Made by a program: the position numbers and the translations under genes
Part shown: positions 9,831-19,136 of the stretch, one piece after another
Position numbering within the stretch: the first letter of the stretch is position 1
Layout: the number at the start of each line of letters is the position of its first letter
The notes under the pieces: model-generated
Told to the model about the DNA's origin: nothing
The model's input: the letters and a program-made list of their open reading frames with translations, nothing else
Database searches by the model: none
From: Saprospiraceae bacterium
GTDB taxonomy: Bacteria; Bacteroidota; Bacteroidia; Chitinophagales; Saprospiraceae
Direction: 5' to 3'
DNA length: 64,000 nucleotides
NCBI GenBank assembly: GCA_020629515.1
Contig: JAHDDE010000013.1
Span: 22,072-86,071, forward strand

Positions 9831-10437
9831 ATAACAATTGAAATGTGAATATCCCCCATAAAATAACTAGGAGGACAAAAGATACTGTATGAGATTGATA
9901 GGTTCTTACAGCGGTTCTGAGTGTTTTTAGTGCTTTTGTAATTTGATTTTCAATTGTTTTAGTTGAAATGTCTAAAATCTCAGCCACTTCCTTATGAGTC
10001 ATACCATCTTGCTTGCATAGCATGTATATCTGTTTACATCTCTCTGGGAGCTGGTCAATCGTAGACTGAATCACATCTCTGAGTTCATTGAATTCACTTT
10101 GTTCATCAGGCTGGAGATTTTTTTCTTTTATTGTTGTTAATGGCGTCTGTCCGGCTCCAATATGGTGTGATCTGCTTTTTATGATGTTAAGTGATCTATT
10201 AATAGTTGACCTTCTTAGGTAGGGCTCTAATTTTATATTTTCTGGAAGTTTTGTTCTGTTTTTCCATAATGCCAAAAATACCTCTTGAACCGCATCTTTA
10301 GCTAGCTGTTCTTCACGTACTATCTGGTAGGATCTAATAACTAATGACTTAAAATATTGATCAAACACCTTTCTAAAGGCGCTATAGTCACTAATTTTTA
10401 TTTTGTCCAGTAAGTTGTCATCTATATGCTGTGTCAA
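9823..10437 (-). CDS. ECF RNA polymerase sigma-70 factor with C-terminal hydrophobic tail
   Basis: Sigma70 r2 (VREEQLAKDAVQEVFLALWKNR) and r4 (LPERCKQIYMLCKQDGMTHKEVAEILDISTKTIENQITKAL); overlaps the fecR start by 8 nt. Confidence 0.92.
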   Translation of the reverse strand: MTQHIDDNLLDKIKISDYSAFRKVFDQYFKSLVIRSYQIVREEQLAKDAVQEVFLALWKNRTKLPENIKLEPYLRRSTINRSLNIIKSRSHHIGAGQTPLTTIKEKNLQPDEQSEFNELRDVIQSTIDQLPERCKQIYMLCKQDGMTHKEVAEILDISTKTIENQITKALKTLRTAVRTYQSHTVSFVLLVILWGIFTFQLLYV

Positions 10438-10512
10438 TCAATAATGTATCAGTTGACAGTTAAAACATTGATTTCTTTAGATTCTGTATATCCTTGTCCC
10501 TTTTTATTATGA

Positions 10513-11541
10513 TTATTTCATGATCCTTTCTTTTGTCAGCCATCTGCGATAAGTATTCGCATTACGTTCATGCTGTGCATTCGTGACTGCGAATAGATGC
10601 TCCCCGTTGTATCCTGGTTTGGCGCAAAAGAATATGTAATCATGTTTTTCTGCGTTGAGTACCGCATCTAATGAGGATTTGGAAGGCATGCAAATAGGCC
10701 CTGGCGGTAGACCTTCATATAGGTATGTATTGTATGGAGAGTCATGCTTAAGATGCTTATGAAGGACTCTACGTATTGAGAAGTCTCCAACTCCATATAC
10801 CACTGTAGGATCCGCTTGTAATTTAATTCCTTTATTCATTCTGTTTAGGTAAACGCCAGCAATTGTAGGTCTTTCAGTTTTTGAATTTGTTTCCTTTTCG
10901 ACTATTGAAGCAAGAGTAGCAACTTCATATTGAGACATTCCTAATGATGAAAGTTTAGCTTGACGATTATCACTGTTCCAAAATCTATCATATTCTGACT
11001 TCATTTTAGATATAAATTTCTCAGGTGTCGTGTTCCAGTATAGTTCATATGTGTCAGGAATGAATAAGCTTATGACATTATCTTTATTGAAGCCCAAACT
11101 GTTTATAAAAGCACTATCCCTCAACAGTGATTCTAATTGAATAGAGTCGGGCTCGATATCATGAGACACTTTTGATATTATATCTTCAAGGTATCGCCCA
11201 TTGCTGATAGTGAGGTTGATTGGCGATTGCAATCCTGCTCGAAGTATGTTTAGAATATCACGATTAGATTGTCCGGGTTTTATGATATACTTTCCTGTCG
11301 GGATTTGATCTTTACCATATTTCATCAGCATGGCAACAGTCTCAAAGGATCTATGATTGGATAAGACTGAGTCCTGTTTTAATTGCTCTTGGAGCTCTGC
11401 GAAGGTAGTCTGTTGTGGAATGAATAATTCATAGTCATGAGAAAGGTTTGTATTTGAAGTGTATATCCATTGATATCCTAATGCACCAACTATACTTCCT
11501 ATAAGAAAAAGTATCAATCCAAATTTTATAATCCCTTTCAT
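10513..11541 (-). CDS. mltG: Endolytic transglycosylase MltG
   Basis: N-terminal TM; ATLASIVEKETNSKTERPTIAGVYLNRMNKGIKLQADPTVVYG and SPYNTYLYEGLPPGPICMPS signatures. Confidence 0.95.
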   Translation of the reverse strand: MKGIIKFGLILFLIGSIVGALGYQWIYTSNTNLSHDYELFIPQQTTFAELQEQLKQDSVLSNHRSFETVAMLMKYGKDQIPTGKYIIKPGQSNRDILNILRAGLQSPINLTISNGRYLEDIISKVSHDIEPDSIQLESLLRDSAFINSLGFNKDNVISLFIPDTYELYWNTTPEKFISKMKSEYDRFWNSDNRQAKLSSLGMSQYEVATLASIVEKETNSKTERPTIAGVYLNRMNKGIKLQADPTVVYGVGDFSIRRVLHKHLKHDSPYNTYLYEGLPPGPICMPSKSSLDAVLNAEKHDYIFFCAKPGYNGEHLFAVTNAQHERNANTYRRWLTKERIMK

Positions 11542-11555
11542 GATAGATTTATTTT

Positions 11556-12374
11556 TTAGTATTGTTCTTTTTCATTTGGAAAATCCTGCCTTTTCACGTC
11601 CATCATATATTGTTGCGCGGCATCTTTCATTGTACTATACAGATCGAGGTATCGTCTGAGAAATCGAGGTTTGAAATCTTTTGTTATTCCGAATAGATCG
11701 TGACTTACTAATACTTGGCCATCAGTATGAGGTCCAGCACCTATGCCTATAGTAGGAATAGAAATTGTCTCGCTAACCTCTTTGCCTAATTTTGCTGGAA
11801 TTTTTTCGAGTACCAAACCAAAGCAACCGGTCTCATCAAGAAGTTTTGCATCTTCTATGAGCTTTTCGGCCTCATCCATTTCTTTGGCTCTTACAGTGTA
11901 GGTTCCAAATTTGTAAATAGACTGTGGTGTGAGGCCCAGATGTCCCATGACAGGTATGCCAGCTGATAATATCTTTTTTACTGATTCTACAATTTCTGCT
12001 CCACCTTCTAACTTTACAGCATGTGCACCAGACTCTTTCATGATTCTTATCGCTGAATCCAATGCTTTCATTTCATTGCCTTGATAAGACCCGAAGGGTA
12101 AATCTACTACTACAAATGATCTCTTAACTGCTCTAATAACGGATTGAGCATGATAGATCATTTGATCTAATGTAATTGGCAGAGTAGTTTCATGGCCAGC
12201 CATCACATTAGAGGCACTATCACCGACTAATAACACTTCAATCCCCGCTTCATCTAAGATTCGAGCCATAGAATAATCGTAAGCAGTTAGCATCGAAATC
12301 TTTTCGCCTTGAATTTTCATGTTTTTTAGTACATGAGTTGTAATACGTTTTACCTCCTTAGTAGCTGCTGACAT
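11556..12374 (-). CDS. panB: 3-methyl-2-oxobutanoate hydroxymethyltransferase
   Basis: [70 protein letters not shown]. Start reassigned from ORF-track 12467 to ATG at 12374 ([13 protein letters not shown]). Confidence 0.95.
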   Translation of the reverse strand: MSAATKEVKRITTHVLKNMKIQGEKISMLTAYDYSMARILDEAGIEVLLVGDSASNVMAGHETTLPITLDQMIYHAQSVIRAVKRSFVVVDLPFGSYQGNEMKALDSAIRIMKESGAHAVKLEGGAEIVESVKKILSAGIPVMGHLGLTPQSIYKFGTYTVRAKEMDEAEKLIEDAKLLDETGCFGLVLEKIPAKLGKEVSETISIPTIGIGAGPHTDGQVLVSHDLFGITKDFKPRFLRRYLDLYSTMKDAAQQYMMDVKRQDFPNEKEQY

Positions 12375-12619
12375 TGATTTATATTTTAGATGACAAATTA
12401 ACTTAAAAAATTGATCACTTATCAAACAAAATTTAACTGCCTTCGCTGACATATTTGTTAAAAACAAAGGTTGTTCTGACTATTTGTCATATGGTTCAAA
12501 TTGTATATGTCAAAATATGTGACAAAATGTATCTATACTTAATGAAAGGCTCGCTTGGCACATCTATTGACCTAAGAGAAGTATTGTACACATTAATTAA
12601 AGAAAGAAAATCAAGATAA

Positions 12620-14539
12620 ATGGGTAAAATAATAGGAATTGACTTAGGTACAACCAACTCCTGTGTTGCCGTTATGGAGGGTAAAGAACCTGTGGTTATA
12701 CCTAATGAAGAGGGTAAAAGAACCACTCCTTCAGTAGTCGCATTTTTAGATAGCGGGGAGAGAAAAGTCGGAGATCCTGCTAAAAGGCAAGCCATAACTA
12801 ATCCTCAAAAGACTATTTCTTCGATCAAAAGATTTATGGGTCGAAGATTCAGTGAATTAGGAAACGACGCAAGTCGTACGGCGTATCCAGTTGTGAAAGG
12901 AGATAATGATACCGTAAGAGTCGAAATTGATGGAAAAAAATATAGCCCTCAAGAATTGAGTGCGATGGTCCTTCAAAAGATGAAAAAAACGGCAGAAGAT
13001 TTCTTAGGTCAAGAAGTTACTGAGGCCGTCATTACAGTACCTGCATATTTCAATGATTCGCAGCGGCAGGCTACTAAAGAAGCTGGTGAAATTGCCGGTT
13101 TAGATGTTAAAAGAATAATCAATGAGCCTACGGCGGCGGCATTAGCATATGGTTTGGATAAGAAGGATCAAGATGTAACTATAGCTGTATATGATTTAGG
13201 TGGAGGTACATTTGATATTTCTATATTAGAACTCGGAGATGGTGTATTTGAGGTAAAGTCAACTAATGGTGACACTCACCTTGGTGGAGATGATTTTGAT
13301 GAAGTGATCATTGACTTTTTAGCAGAGACTTTCCAAAGTCAAGAGTCTATGGATCTTAGAAAGGATCCAATGGCATTACAACGACTTAAGGATGCTGCCG
13401 AAAAAGCAAAAATCGAATTAAGTTCTTCTACAGAGACAGAAGTTAACTTGCCGTACATCACTGCTAAGGACGGTGTCCCTAAACACTTAGTTGTTAAGTT
13501 AAGCAGAGCAAAATTTGAGCAATTAGCTGACAACCTCGTGCAAAGGTCTCTTGATCCGTGTGCTGCGGCGTTAAAAGATGCTGGATTAAATAAGAGCGAG
13601 ATAGATGAAGTAATCCTCGTTGGAGGTTCAACAAGAATACCTAAAATACAAGAAGCTGTCGAAAAGTTCTTTGGAAAGAAACCTAATCGCTCAGTTAATC
13701 CGGATGAAGTTGTGGCAGTAGGTGCCTCTATTCAAGGTGGTGTATTGAGTGGTGATGTCCAGGATGTACTATTATTAGATGTGACTCCACTTTCATTGGG
13801 GATTGAAACAATGGGTGGTGTTTATGATGTGGTAATTGAGGCGAATTCAACTATTCCAACTAAGAAGTCAAAAGTATATTCTACAGCAGCTGATAATCAA
13901 CCAAGTGTTGAGATACATATATTGCAGGGAGAACGACCTATGGCTAATCAGAATAGATCAGTAGGTAGGTTTATTTTGGATGGTATTCCACCAGCTCCAC
14001 GTGGAGTTCCACAGGTCGAAGTTTCATTTGATATGGATGCTAATGGGATATTGAGCGTATCAGCAAAAGATAAAGGAACTGGCAAGGAGCAGAATATCAG
14101 AATTGAAGCTTCAACCGGCTTGTCTCAAGAAGAAATTGATAAAATGAAAGCTGAAGCTGAAGCAAATGCTGATGCTGATAAAGTAGCAAGAGAGAAAGTT
14201 GATAAATTGAATGCAGCAGATTCTTTAGTATTCCAAACGGAAAAGCAAATTACTGAATATGGTGATAAGATTCCTTCAGATAAAAAGGAGGCTATTGAGA
14301 AGGCTGTAGCTGATTTAAAAGAGGCACACAAGCTACAGGATATTGCTAAGATTGATAGTGCCACTGAGGTACTCAATACAGCTTGGCAAGCGGCAAGTCA
14401 AGATATCTACAATGCGCAGCAGGCGAGTGGAGGAGCTGAAGGAGCGAGCGAAAATTCGAGCGCTGATACTGCAGGTGCTGATGATAGTGCAGAAGATGTA
14501 ACAGATGTTGAGTTTGAAGAAGTAGATGATACTAAATAA
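12620..14539 (+). CDS. dnaK: Molecular chaperone DnaK (Hsp70)
   Basis: [37 protein letters not shown]-terminal acidic tail. Confidence 0.98.
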   Translation: MGKIIGIDLGTTNSCVAVMEGKEPVVIPNEEGKRTTPSVVAFLDSGERKVGDPAKRQAITNPQKTISSIKRFMGRRFSELGNDASRTAYPVVKGDNDTVRVEIDGKKYSPQELSAMVLQKMKKTAEDFLGQEVTEAVITVPAYFNDSQRQATKEAGEIAGLDVKRIINEPTAAALAYGLDKKDQDVTIAVYDLGGGTFDISILELGDGVFEVKSTNGDTHLGGDDFDEVIIDFLAETFQSQESMDLRKDPMALQRLKDAAEKAKIELSSSTETEVNLPYITAKDGVPKHLVVKLSRAKFEQLADNLVQRSLDPCAAALKDAGLNKSEIDEVILVGGSTRIPKIQEAVEKFFGKKPNRSVNPDEVVAVGASIQGGVLSGDVQDVLLLDVTPLSLGIETMGGVYDVVIEANSTIPTKKSKVYSTAADNQPSVEIHILQGERPMANQNRSVGRFILDGIPPAPRGVPQVEVSFDMDANGILSVSAKDKGTGKEQNIRIEASTGLSQEEIDKMKAEAEANADADKVAREKVDKLNAADSLVFQTEKQITEYGDKIPSDKKEAIEKAVADLKEAHKLQDIAKIDSATEVLNTAWQAASQDIYNAQQASGGAEGASENSSADTAGADDSAEDVTDVEFEEVDDTK

Positions 14540-14562
14540 ACTAACGTCTTTTTAGATTTAAG

Positions 14563-14595
14563 AAAGCCATCTGTTCTTACAGTTGGCTTTTTTTA
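14563..14595 (+). terminator. Rho-independent terminator of dnaK
   Basis: AAAGCCATCTG..CAGTTGGCTTT hairpin followed by a T tract. Confidence 0.7.
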
Positions 14596-14727
14596 TTCCT
14601 TGTAGGCAATATAAGTTATTATCCAATTTTATACATTCTTGAAATACTCTCTACCATGTATTATAATAGATGTGTTTAGAGTAAAGCTCTATGAGAGGAT
14701 ATCAATATAAGGAGCATAAAACAAAGG

Positions 14728-14858
14728 TGTAGAAATAAGAAAAGCCCTTTACTCGAGGGCCATTCTTAAGGATTTTTAATCCAACTTTAGTCTAAATCGT
14801 AAGTGAGGCTTTTATACCTCTTATTTCTTTATCCAAGCTGTTTTACAACTTTGATGAT
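14728..14858 (-). ncRNA. Candidate intergenic small RNA, possibly 6S-like
   Basis: Minus-strand region between two terminators: upstream TATATTTA (-7-like), a closing stem (AGAAATAAG + AAAAGCC pairing with GGCTTTT + CTTATTTCT), GGATTAAAAATCC hairpin, and 3' GCCCTCGAGTAAAGGGC-TTTTCTT terminator. Confidence 0.4.
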
Positions 14859-15021
14859 GTAAATATACAATTCTTTACGATAGTTCTAAAAAAGATTAAA
14901 AAAAAATCATATTATTTTTTTTCCTATTTGTTTTAGTGAAAATTAGGGCGCTATTTCATTGCTTTTAAGGGTAATAATCAAATAGATATCTGTTTGCGAT
15001 TGGGGTTGTTATACTGAGTAT

Positions 15022-15056
15022 ATAAATAAAAAAAAGCGACGTTTTACCGTCGCTTT
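15022..15056 (-). terminator. Rho-independent terminator of the 15152-16021 gene
   Basis: AAAGCGACG-gtaaaa-CGTCGCTTT hairpin; minus strand followed by TTTTTATTTATA. Confidence 0.75.
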
Positions 15057-15151
15057 GAAAATGTATTTGGTCCTTTCTTGTCTATGACTTTTCTAAAAGG
15101 AGATCAGAACTATTTTCACTTGATCATATTATGCTGTTTTAATCAATTTGA

Positions 15152-16021
15152 TTAAGATCTTGTGAAAATTATTTTTTCGATTTGCTTTTCAGCATTATTT
15201 CCGTTTTGAACTTCTACTAAGTAAGTACCTGATGTGAAGTCATTTAAACTTACAATTGCTTGATTTTGTCCGCCTACAACTTGAGTTAACATTTTAACTC
15301 CATTTAAATTTCTTAGAGTAACCGTAGCTTCAGAGTCAAACTGTAAGTTTGAAGAGATTTTGATGAAATCTGCAGTAGGATTAGGTCCCACTTGGATATC
15401 AATAACTTCTGCAACATTACTCTTATTAGGAGTAGCGAATAAGTCTTCAAACCCTTCACCAGAAACAGTCTCTACTAATTGTGGTTGAACCCACTCAGAG
15501 ATTAAAGAATAAGCACTTGCGTATTGGTTAGTTTTATTTTCTCTTGCCCATGTAGCTACAACAGGGATTTCAGTATTTTCAATTGCGAAATCTACGCTTG
15601 CTACGGTAACCCATCCGTCTCTTGTATTTATAACTGCCCCACCAGTAACTAAATCGCTTAACTCGATGAATAAATTAACAAACCCCAAATTTGCATCGTA
15701 GTCAAGTGCACCGATCTCAGAAGCATTAAATCCTTCTATTGATTCGATTACTTCTACATCATAATACAATTCACCTGGTAAGAAAGATTCAGCACTAAAC
15801 TCATCAATCGTCATATTTTTTGAGTCGTAGTAAAATCTATAGTATTGGTCAGCTAAAACGAAATTATCTTCAGTAGCTTTTATTTGGATGTCAACAGTTA
15901 CTTTATCACTGTCGATGCTATAATCGTTTTCTATTAATCTGAATGCAACGCCATTTTGAGAGATAGCTATTGTTGCTAAGAGTTGAAATGTAAGTAAGAA
16001 GATTGTAGTCAATTTTCTCAT
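15152..16021 (-). CDS. Secreted protein with T9SS type A C-terminal sorting domain
   Basis: Signal peptide; C-terminal IQVGPNPTADFIKISSN...LRNLNGVKMLTQVVGG...FTSGTYLVEVQNG; upstream part cohesin/adhesin-like beta-rich. Confidence 0.85.
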   Translation of the reverse strand: MRKLTTIFLLTFQLLATIAISQNGVAFRLIENDYSIDSDKVTVDIQIKATEDNFVLADQYYRFYYDSKNMTIDEFSAESFLPGELYYDVEVIESIEGFNASEIGALDYDANLGFVNLFIELSDLVTGGAVINTRDGWVTVASVDFAIENTEIPVVATWARENKTNQYASAYSLISEWVQPQLVETVSGEGFEDLFATPNKSNVAEVIDIQVGPNPTADFIKISSNLQFDSEATVTLRNLNGVKMLTQVVGGQNQAIVSLNDFTSGTYLVEVQNGNNAEKQIEKIIFTRS

Positions 16022-16062
16022 GGTATTCGTTTTTCTTAATGGGGGTTAAAAGGTTATGATTA

Positions 16063-16093
16063 CAAATGTATACGATATGTAGGATGTAGACAA
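16063..16093 (-). promoter_or_regulatory. Bacteroidota-type promoter for the 15152-16021 gene
   Basis: Minus strand TTG (16091-16093), 20-nt spacer, TACATTTG (16063-16070), matching the TTG-N19/21-TAnnTTTG consensus; about 40 nt upstream of ATG at 16021. Confidence 0.7.
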
Positions 16094-16329
16094 GTTGTAG
16101 ATGTAGACAATCTGTAGTTATGACAAGTAGATGACACCAATATAATAGATATTATATTTTGTAATGTATAAGTCATTGATAAATAATATTATTATTGTGG
16201 TATAAAGAGAGATGTAGGCAGGTGTTTTTTTTAATATTCCACAAATAAGTAGTATTTGTGTAGAAGAAGAATAGAGCGAAAATAAGATTTGTAGGAGTGT
16301 AGATTGCTTTATTTGTAGTCTACATGTAG
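16078..16329. repeat. Cluster of 11 same-strand TGTAG motifs, including a 17-bp tandem duplication (16083-16116) and CTACATGTAG palindrome (16320-16329)
   Basis: TGTAG starts at 16078, 16085, 16096, 16102, 16113, 16213, 16259, 16290, 16298, 16314 and 16325; counted by eye. Confidence 0.8.
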
Positions 16330-16484
16330 ATATTTTAGTAGTTGTATGTCTCTACTGATTCTCATAATTACGCTTCTATTACAGTTTATGATTGTTTATA
16401 GTGTCATAAAAGCTTGCCAATGGATGCTCATTCATTTTATAGCGATAGAGTGGTTCACATAAATAGTCGGGATGAAATTAGTAG

Positions 16485-16514
16485 AAATAAAAAAGGCCAC
16501 TTCATTAAGTGGCC
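16485..16514 (-). terminator. Rho-independent terminator
   Basis: GGCCACTT-aatg-AAGTGGCC followed by TTTTTTATTTC on the minus strand. Confidence 0.75.
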
Positions 16515-16590
16515 AAAGTCGTATGAAAAACAAAACTATCTAACTCTAATTTGTATTACGAGAGCAATTTTTACTGCTCAATCGTAATTA
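16495..16590 (-). ncRNA. Candidate small RNA with 5' hairpin and 3' intrinsic terminator
   Basis: Minus strand TTG-N21-CATATTTG promoter-like match (16596-16627), then ATTACGATTGAGCAGTAAAAATTGCTCTCGTAAT hairpin (16555-16588), ending in GGCCACTTAATGAAGTGGCC-TTTTTT. No ORF in the interval. Confidence 0.45.
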
Positions 16591-16835
16591 TGACCCAAAT
16601 ATGACACTATAGTAACAATAAAAGCAAAATATGATTTTAACAAATTGTTATGTTCAAGCATCTTTAGTATTTAAATTTTGATCTGCGCAAATAACATTAT
16701 GTATTGCATATTTTTAATTCATAGAATATTATTTCGCACAATGGGCTATTGTGTTTTGATTAATGTCGAAATAGAGAGGTTTTATAGATATCTTTATTAT
16801 TGATTTATCTACATATCATGCTAAATTCAATTCGA

Positions 16836-18047
16836 CTATTTTTTCTTCCAAAAAGATATTGACTTGATTTCTTCTGGAAGATAATGATACGAGCCGTCAG
16901 ATATTTTTTCGGTATGTGGATATTTGTATCCTTTACTGTAACCAAGATCCTTCATAAGTTGAGTAGGCGCATTCCTTAGATGCATTGGTATAGGAAGCGT
17001 ACCAGTTTCTCTTACCAATTGAAGTGCCTTATTAATTGCGTCATATGCGGTATTATCTTTTGGCGATTGTGCCAAGTATATGGCGCATTGAGCCATAGGT
17101 ATACGGCCTTCTGGAAAACCAATTTTTTGTACGACCTCAAAGCATGTATTGGCCATAAGGAGTGCATTGGGATTGGCTAAGCCTATGTCCTCAGACGCTA
17201 ATATGATCATCCGTCGACAGATGAATTTAGGGTCTTCACCTCCTTCTATCATACGAGCTAAATAGTAAATTGCCGCATTAGGATCACTTCCCCGGATAGA
17301 CTTTATAAAGGCTGAAATAGTATCGTAATGAGCCTCTCCACTTTTATCATACTGGAGAATTTCTCTATGTAATGTCTTTTCAACGAGCTCGTTGGTGACT
17401 ACTATCATCTTTTCTCCATTAAATTGAGACAAAATGATCTCTAAAACATTCAATAGTCTCCTTGCATCTCCTCCCGAATATTTAATTAGTGATTCATATT
17501 CACTGATTTGAATATCAAGTTTAGATAGCTCTATGTCTTTTGATATAGCTCTATCTATAATTTTCATAAGATCACTTACCTCAAGGGATTTAAGAATATA
17601 CACTTGGCATCTTGATAACAGCGCCGAAATCACCTCGAATGAGGGATTCTCGGTTGTAGCACCTATCAACGTGATCACACCTTTTTCGACCGCTCCTAAT
17701 AGCGAATCTTGCTGACTCTTACTAAATCTATGAATCTCATCGATGAAGAGTATAGGTGATTTTTGATTAAAAAATCCACGTCCCTCAGCTTTTTTAATAG
17801 TTTCCCTTACTTCTTTAACCCCGGAGTTGATAGCACTCAGAGCAAAGAAGGCTCGGTCTAATTTTATCGCTAAAAGATTAGCCAAGGTTGTTTTGCCAAC
17901 TCCCGGAGGTCCCCATAGTATCATCGAGGGAACCCTGTCATGGTCAATAACTTTTCTTAATATAGCATCTGGGCCAACAAGATGACTTTGTCCAATGTAT
18001 TCATCCAAATTCTTAGGACGCATTCTTTCTGCTAATGGGCTATTCAA
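16836..18047 (-). CDS. rarA: Replication-associated recombination protein A (AAA ATPase)
   Basis: MNSPLAERMRPKNLDEYIGQSHL, Walker A GPPGVGKTTLA, FIDEIHRFSKSQQD, GATTENPSFEV. Confidence 0.95.
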   Translation of the reverse strand: MNSPLAERMRPKNLDEYIGQSHLVGPDAILRKVIDHDRVPSMILWGPPGVGKTTLANLLAIKLDRAFFALSAINSGVKEVRETIKKAEGRGFFNQKSPILFIDEIHRFSKSQQDSLLGAVEKGVITLIGATTENPSFEVISALLSRCQVYILKSLEVSDLMKIIDRAISKDIELSKLDIQISEYESLIKYSGGDARRLLNVLEIILSQFNGEKMIVVTNELVEKTLHREILQYDKSGEAHYDTISAFIKSIRGSDPNAAIYYLARMIEGGEDPKFICRRMIILASEDIGLANPNALLMANTCFEVVQKIGFPEGRIPMAQCAIYLAQSPKDNTAYDAINKALQLVRETGTLPIPMHLRNAPTQLMKDLGYSKGYKYPHTEKISDGSYHYLPEEIKSISFWKKK

Positions 18048-18188
18048 AATTGATGGTTTTCTATACTCTTGATAGAGTTCACCGAAAATCTATGAACTTT
18101 TGATCACTTAAATATAAACTATGATTACAGAATTAATTCAACTCCACATATTTATTAAATGGTGTTAGAGCATATAATATAATTAGCT

Positions 18189-18848
18189 TTATCTAATTAA
18201 ATCGCTGCTCTCAAAGGATAGTATGTAATCTGTATCGATCGACCGATAAATAAGTTCAATGGTTCCTTTCAGCTTTATTATTGGAAAAAGTAAATCCTTG
18301 CTAATAGTTTCGTTGGGTTCCAGATGGTGGGTACCCATATTAGCAGTTTTAATATAATCTAATTCACCATCAATAGAATTGATATTTCTTTTTAAGAATT
18401 TTTCTTCATCCAGAACGTAAAGCGTATTTTCTGCAGTGAACAGGATATTCTCTGCCACTGAAAGTCCTGAAGTTGCTCCGAGAGCTGTTGAAACACCGGT
18501 TGATACAATTCCCCATATTAATCTATTCTTCTTTTCTTTTTTCAAGGTTTTCTTTTCTTCAAGGAGGACATGTGTGATTTCGTGATTGGCTAATGGTTTG
18601 TAGGACTCCTTTCGTTTGATGAGATTCATTTCAAAATCACTCCTTTCTAGAGTTATATGTTGGTCTGATTTGTTGTGAATTATTGTCTCTACTATATGAT
18701 AGTTAGGCGTGGCACCAATATATACCATCTCAATTCTAAGATTTTCATCTTCAACTAAATCGAAAACTTCTTCTTGTATGACTGGTTGATAGGTGGTTGC
18801 ACATGACTGCAAAACACACATAAATAAGAAGTAATAGCAAAATTTCAT
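18189..18848 (-). CDS. Hypothetical lipoprotein
   Basis: Lipobox VLQSC after a short hydrophobic N-terminus; no recognised family. Confidence 0.65.
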   Translation of the reverse strand: MKFCYYFLFMCVLQSCATTYQPVIQEEVFDLVEDENLRIEMVYIGATPNYHIVETIIHNKSDQHITLERSDFEMNLIKRKESYKPLANHEITHVLLEEKKTLKKEKKNRLIWGIVSTGVSTALGATSGLSVAENILFTAENTLYVLDEEKFLKRNINSIDGELDYIKTANMGTHHLEPNETISKDLLFPIIKLKGTIELIYRSIDTDYILSFESSDLIR

Positions 18849-19106
18849 ATTTCATAATTAAAAGAAAAAAATGAAACCAGCATTTCTTTTAAACTGATCA
18901 TAAAGGACTTTAACAAAAAGCTAACAGAGTGTATATGATCTTTTCGATATTAATATCGTTTATATATTGACGAATTTAAGTAGAGTGTAGAATGATTGCA
19001 CGCTCACTCTTAAGTTTGATATTGAGAATGATCTTTTCGATGTTTTGAATTGAGTATAATAGAACCTAATTGAAGTTCATCATCGAAGTTTTAAGTTTCT
19101 TATTTA

Positions 19107-19136
19107 AAGGATGGCGTTGTGCCATCCTTTTTTATT
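19107..19136. terminator. Hairpin terminator, usable in either direction
   Basis: AAAGGATGGC-gttgt-GCCATCCTTTTTTATT. Confidence 0.65.

Noticed and set aside
12496-12795. Minus-strand 99-aa ORF over the dnaK promoter and 5' end
   Set aside because: Overlaps conserved DnaK coding sequence in antisense and shows no domain; treated as chance ORF.
13339-14376. Antisense ORFs in dnaK (13339-13533, 14125-14376)
   Set aside because: Serine/alanine-rich shadow translations of DnaK codons.
14731-14828. tRNA or tmRNA reading of the multi-hairpin region after dnaK
   Set aside because: No T-arm GGTTCRANTCC, no CCA-like acceptor, no tmRNA hallmark; a minus-strand sRNA with terminator fits better.
16078-16329. 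CRISPR array interpretation of the TGTAG cluster
   Set aside because: Repeats are 5-17 nt with irregular spacing, no regular spacer length, no cas genes; looks regulatory rather than CRISPR.
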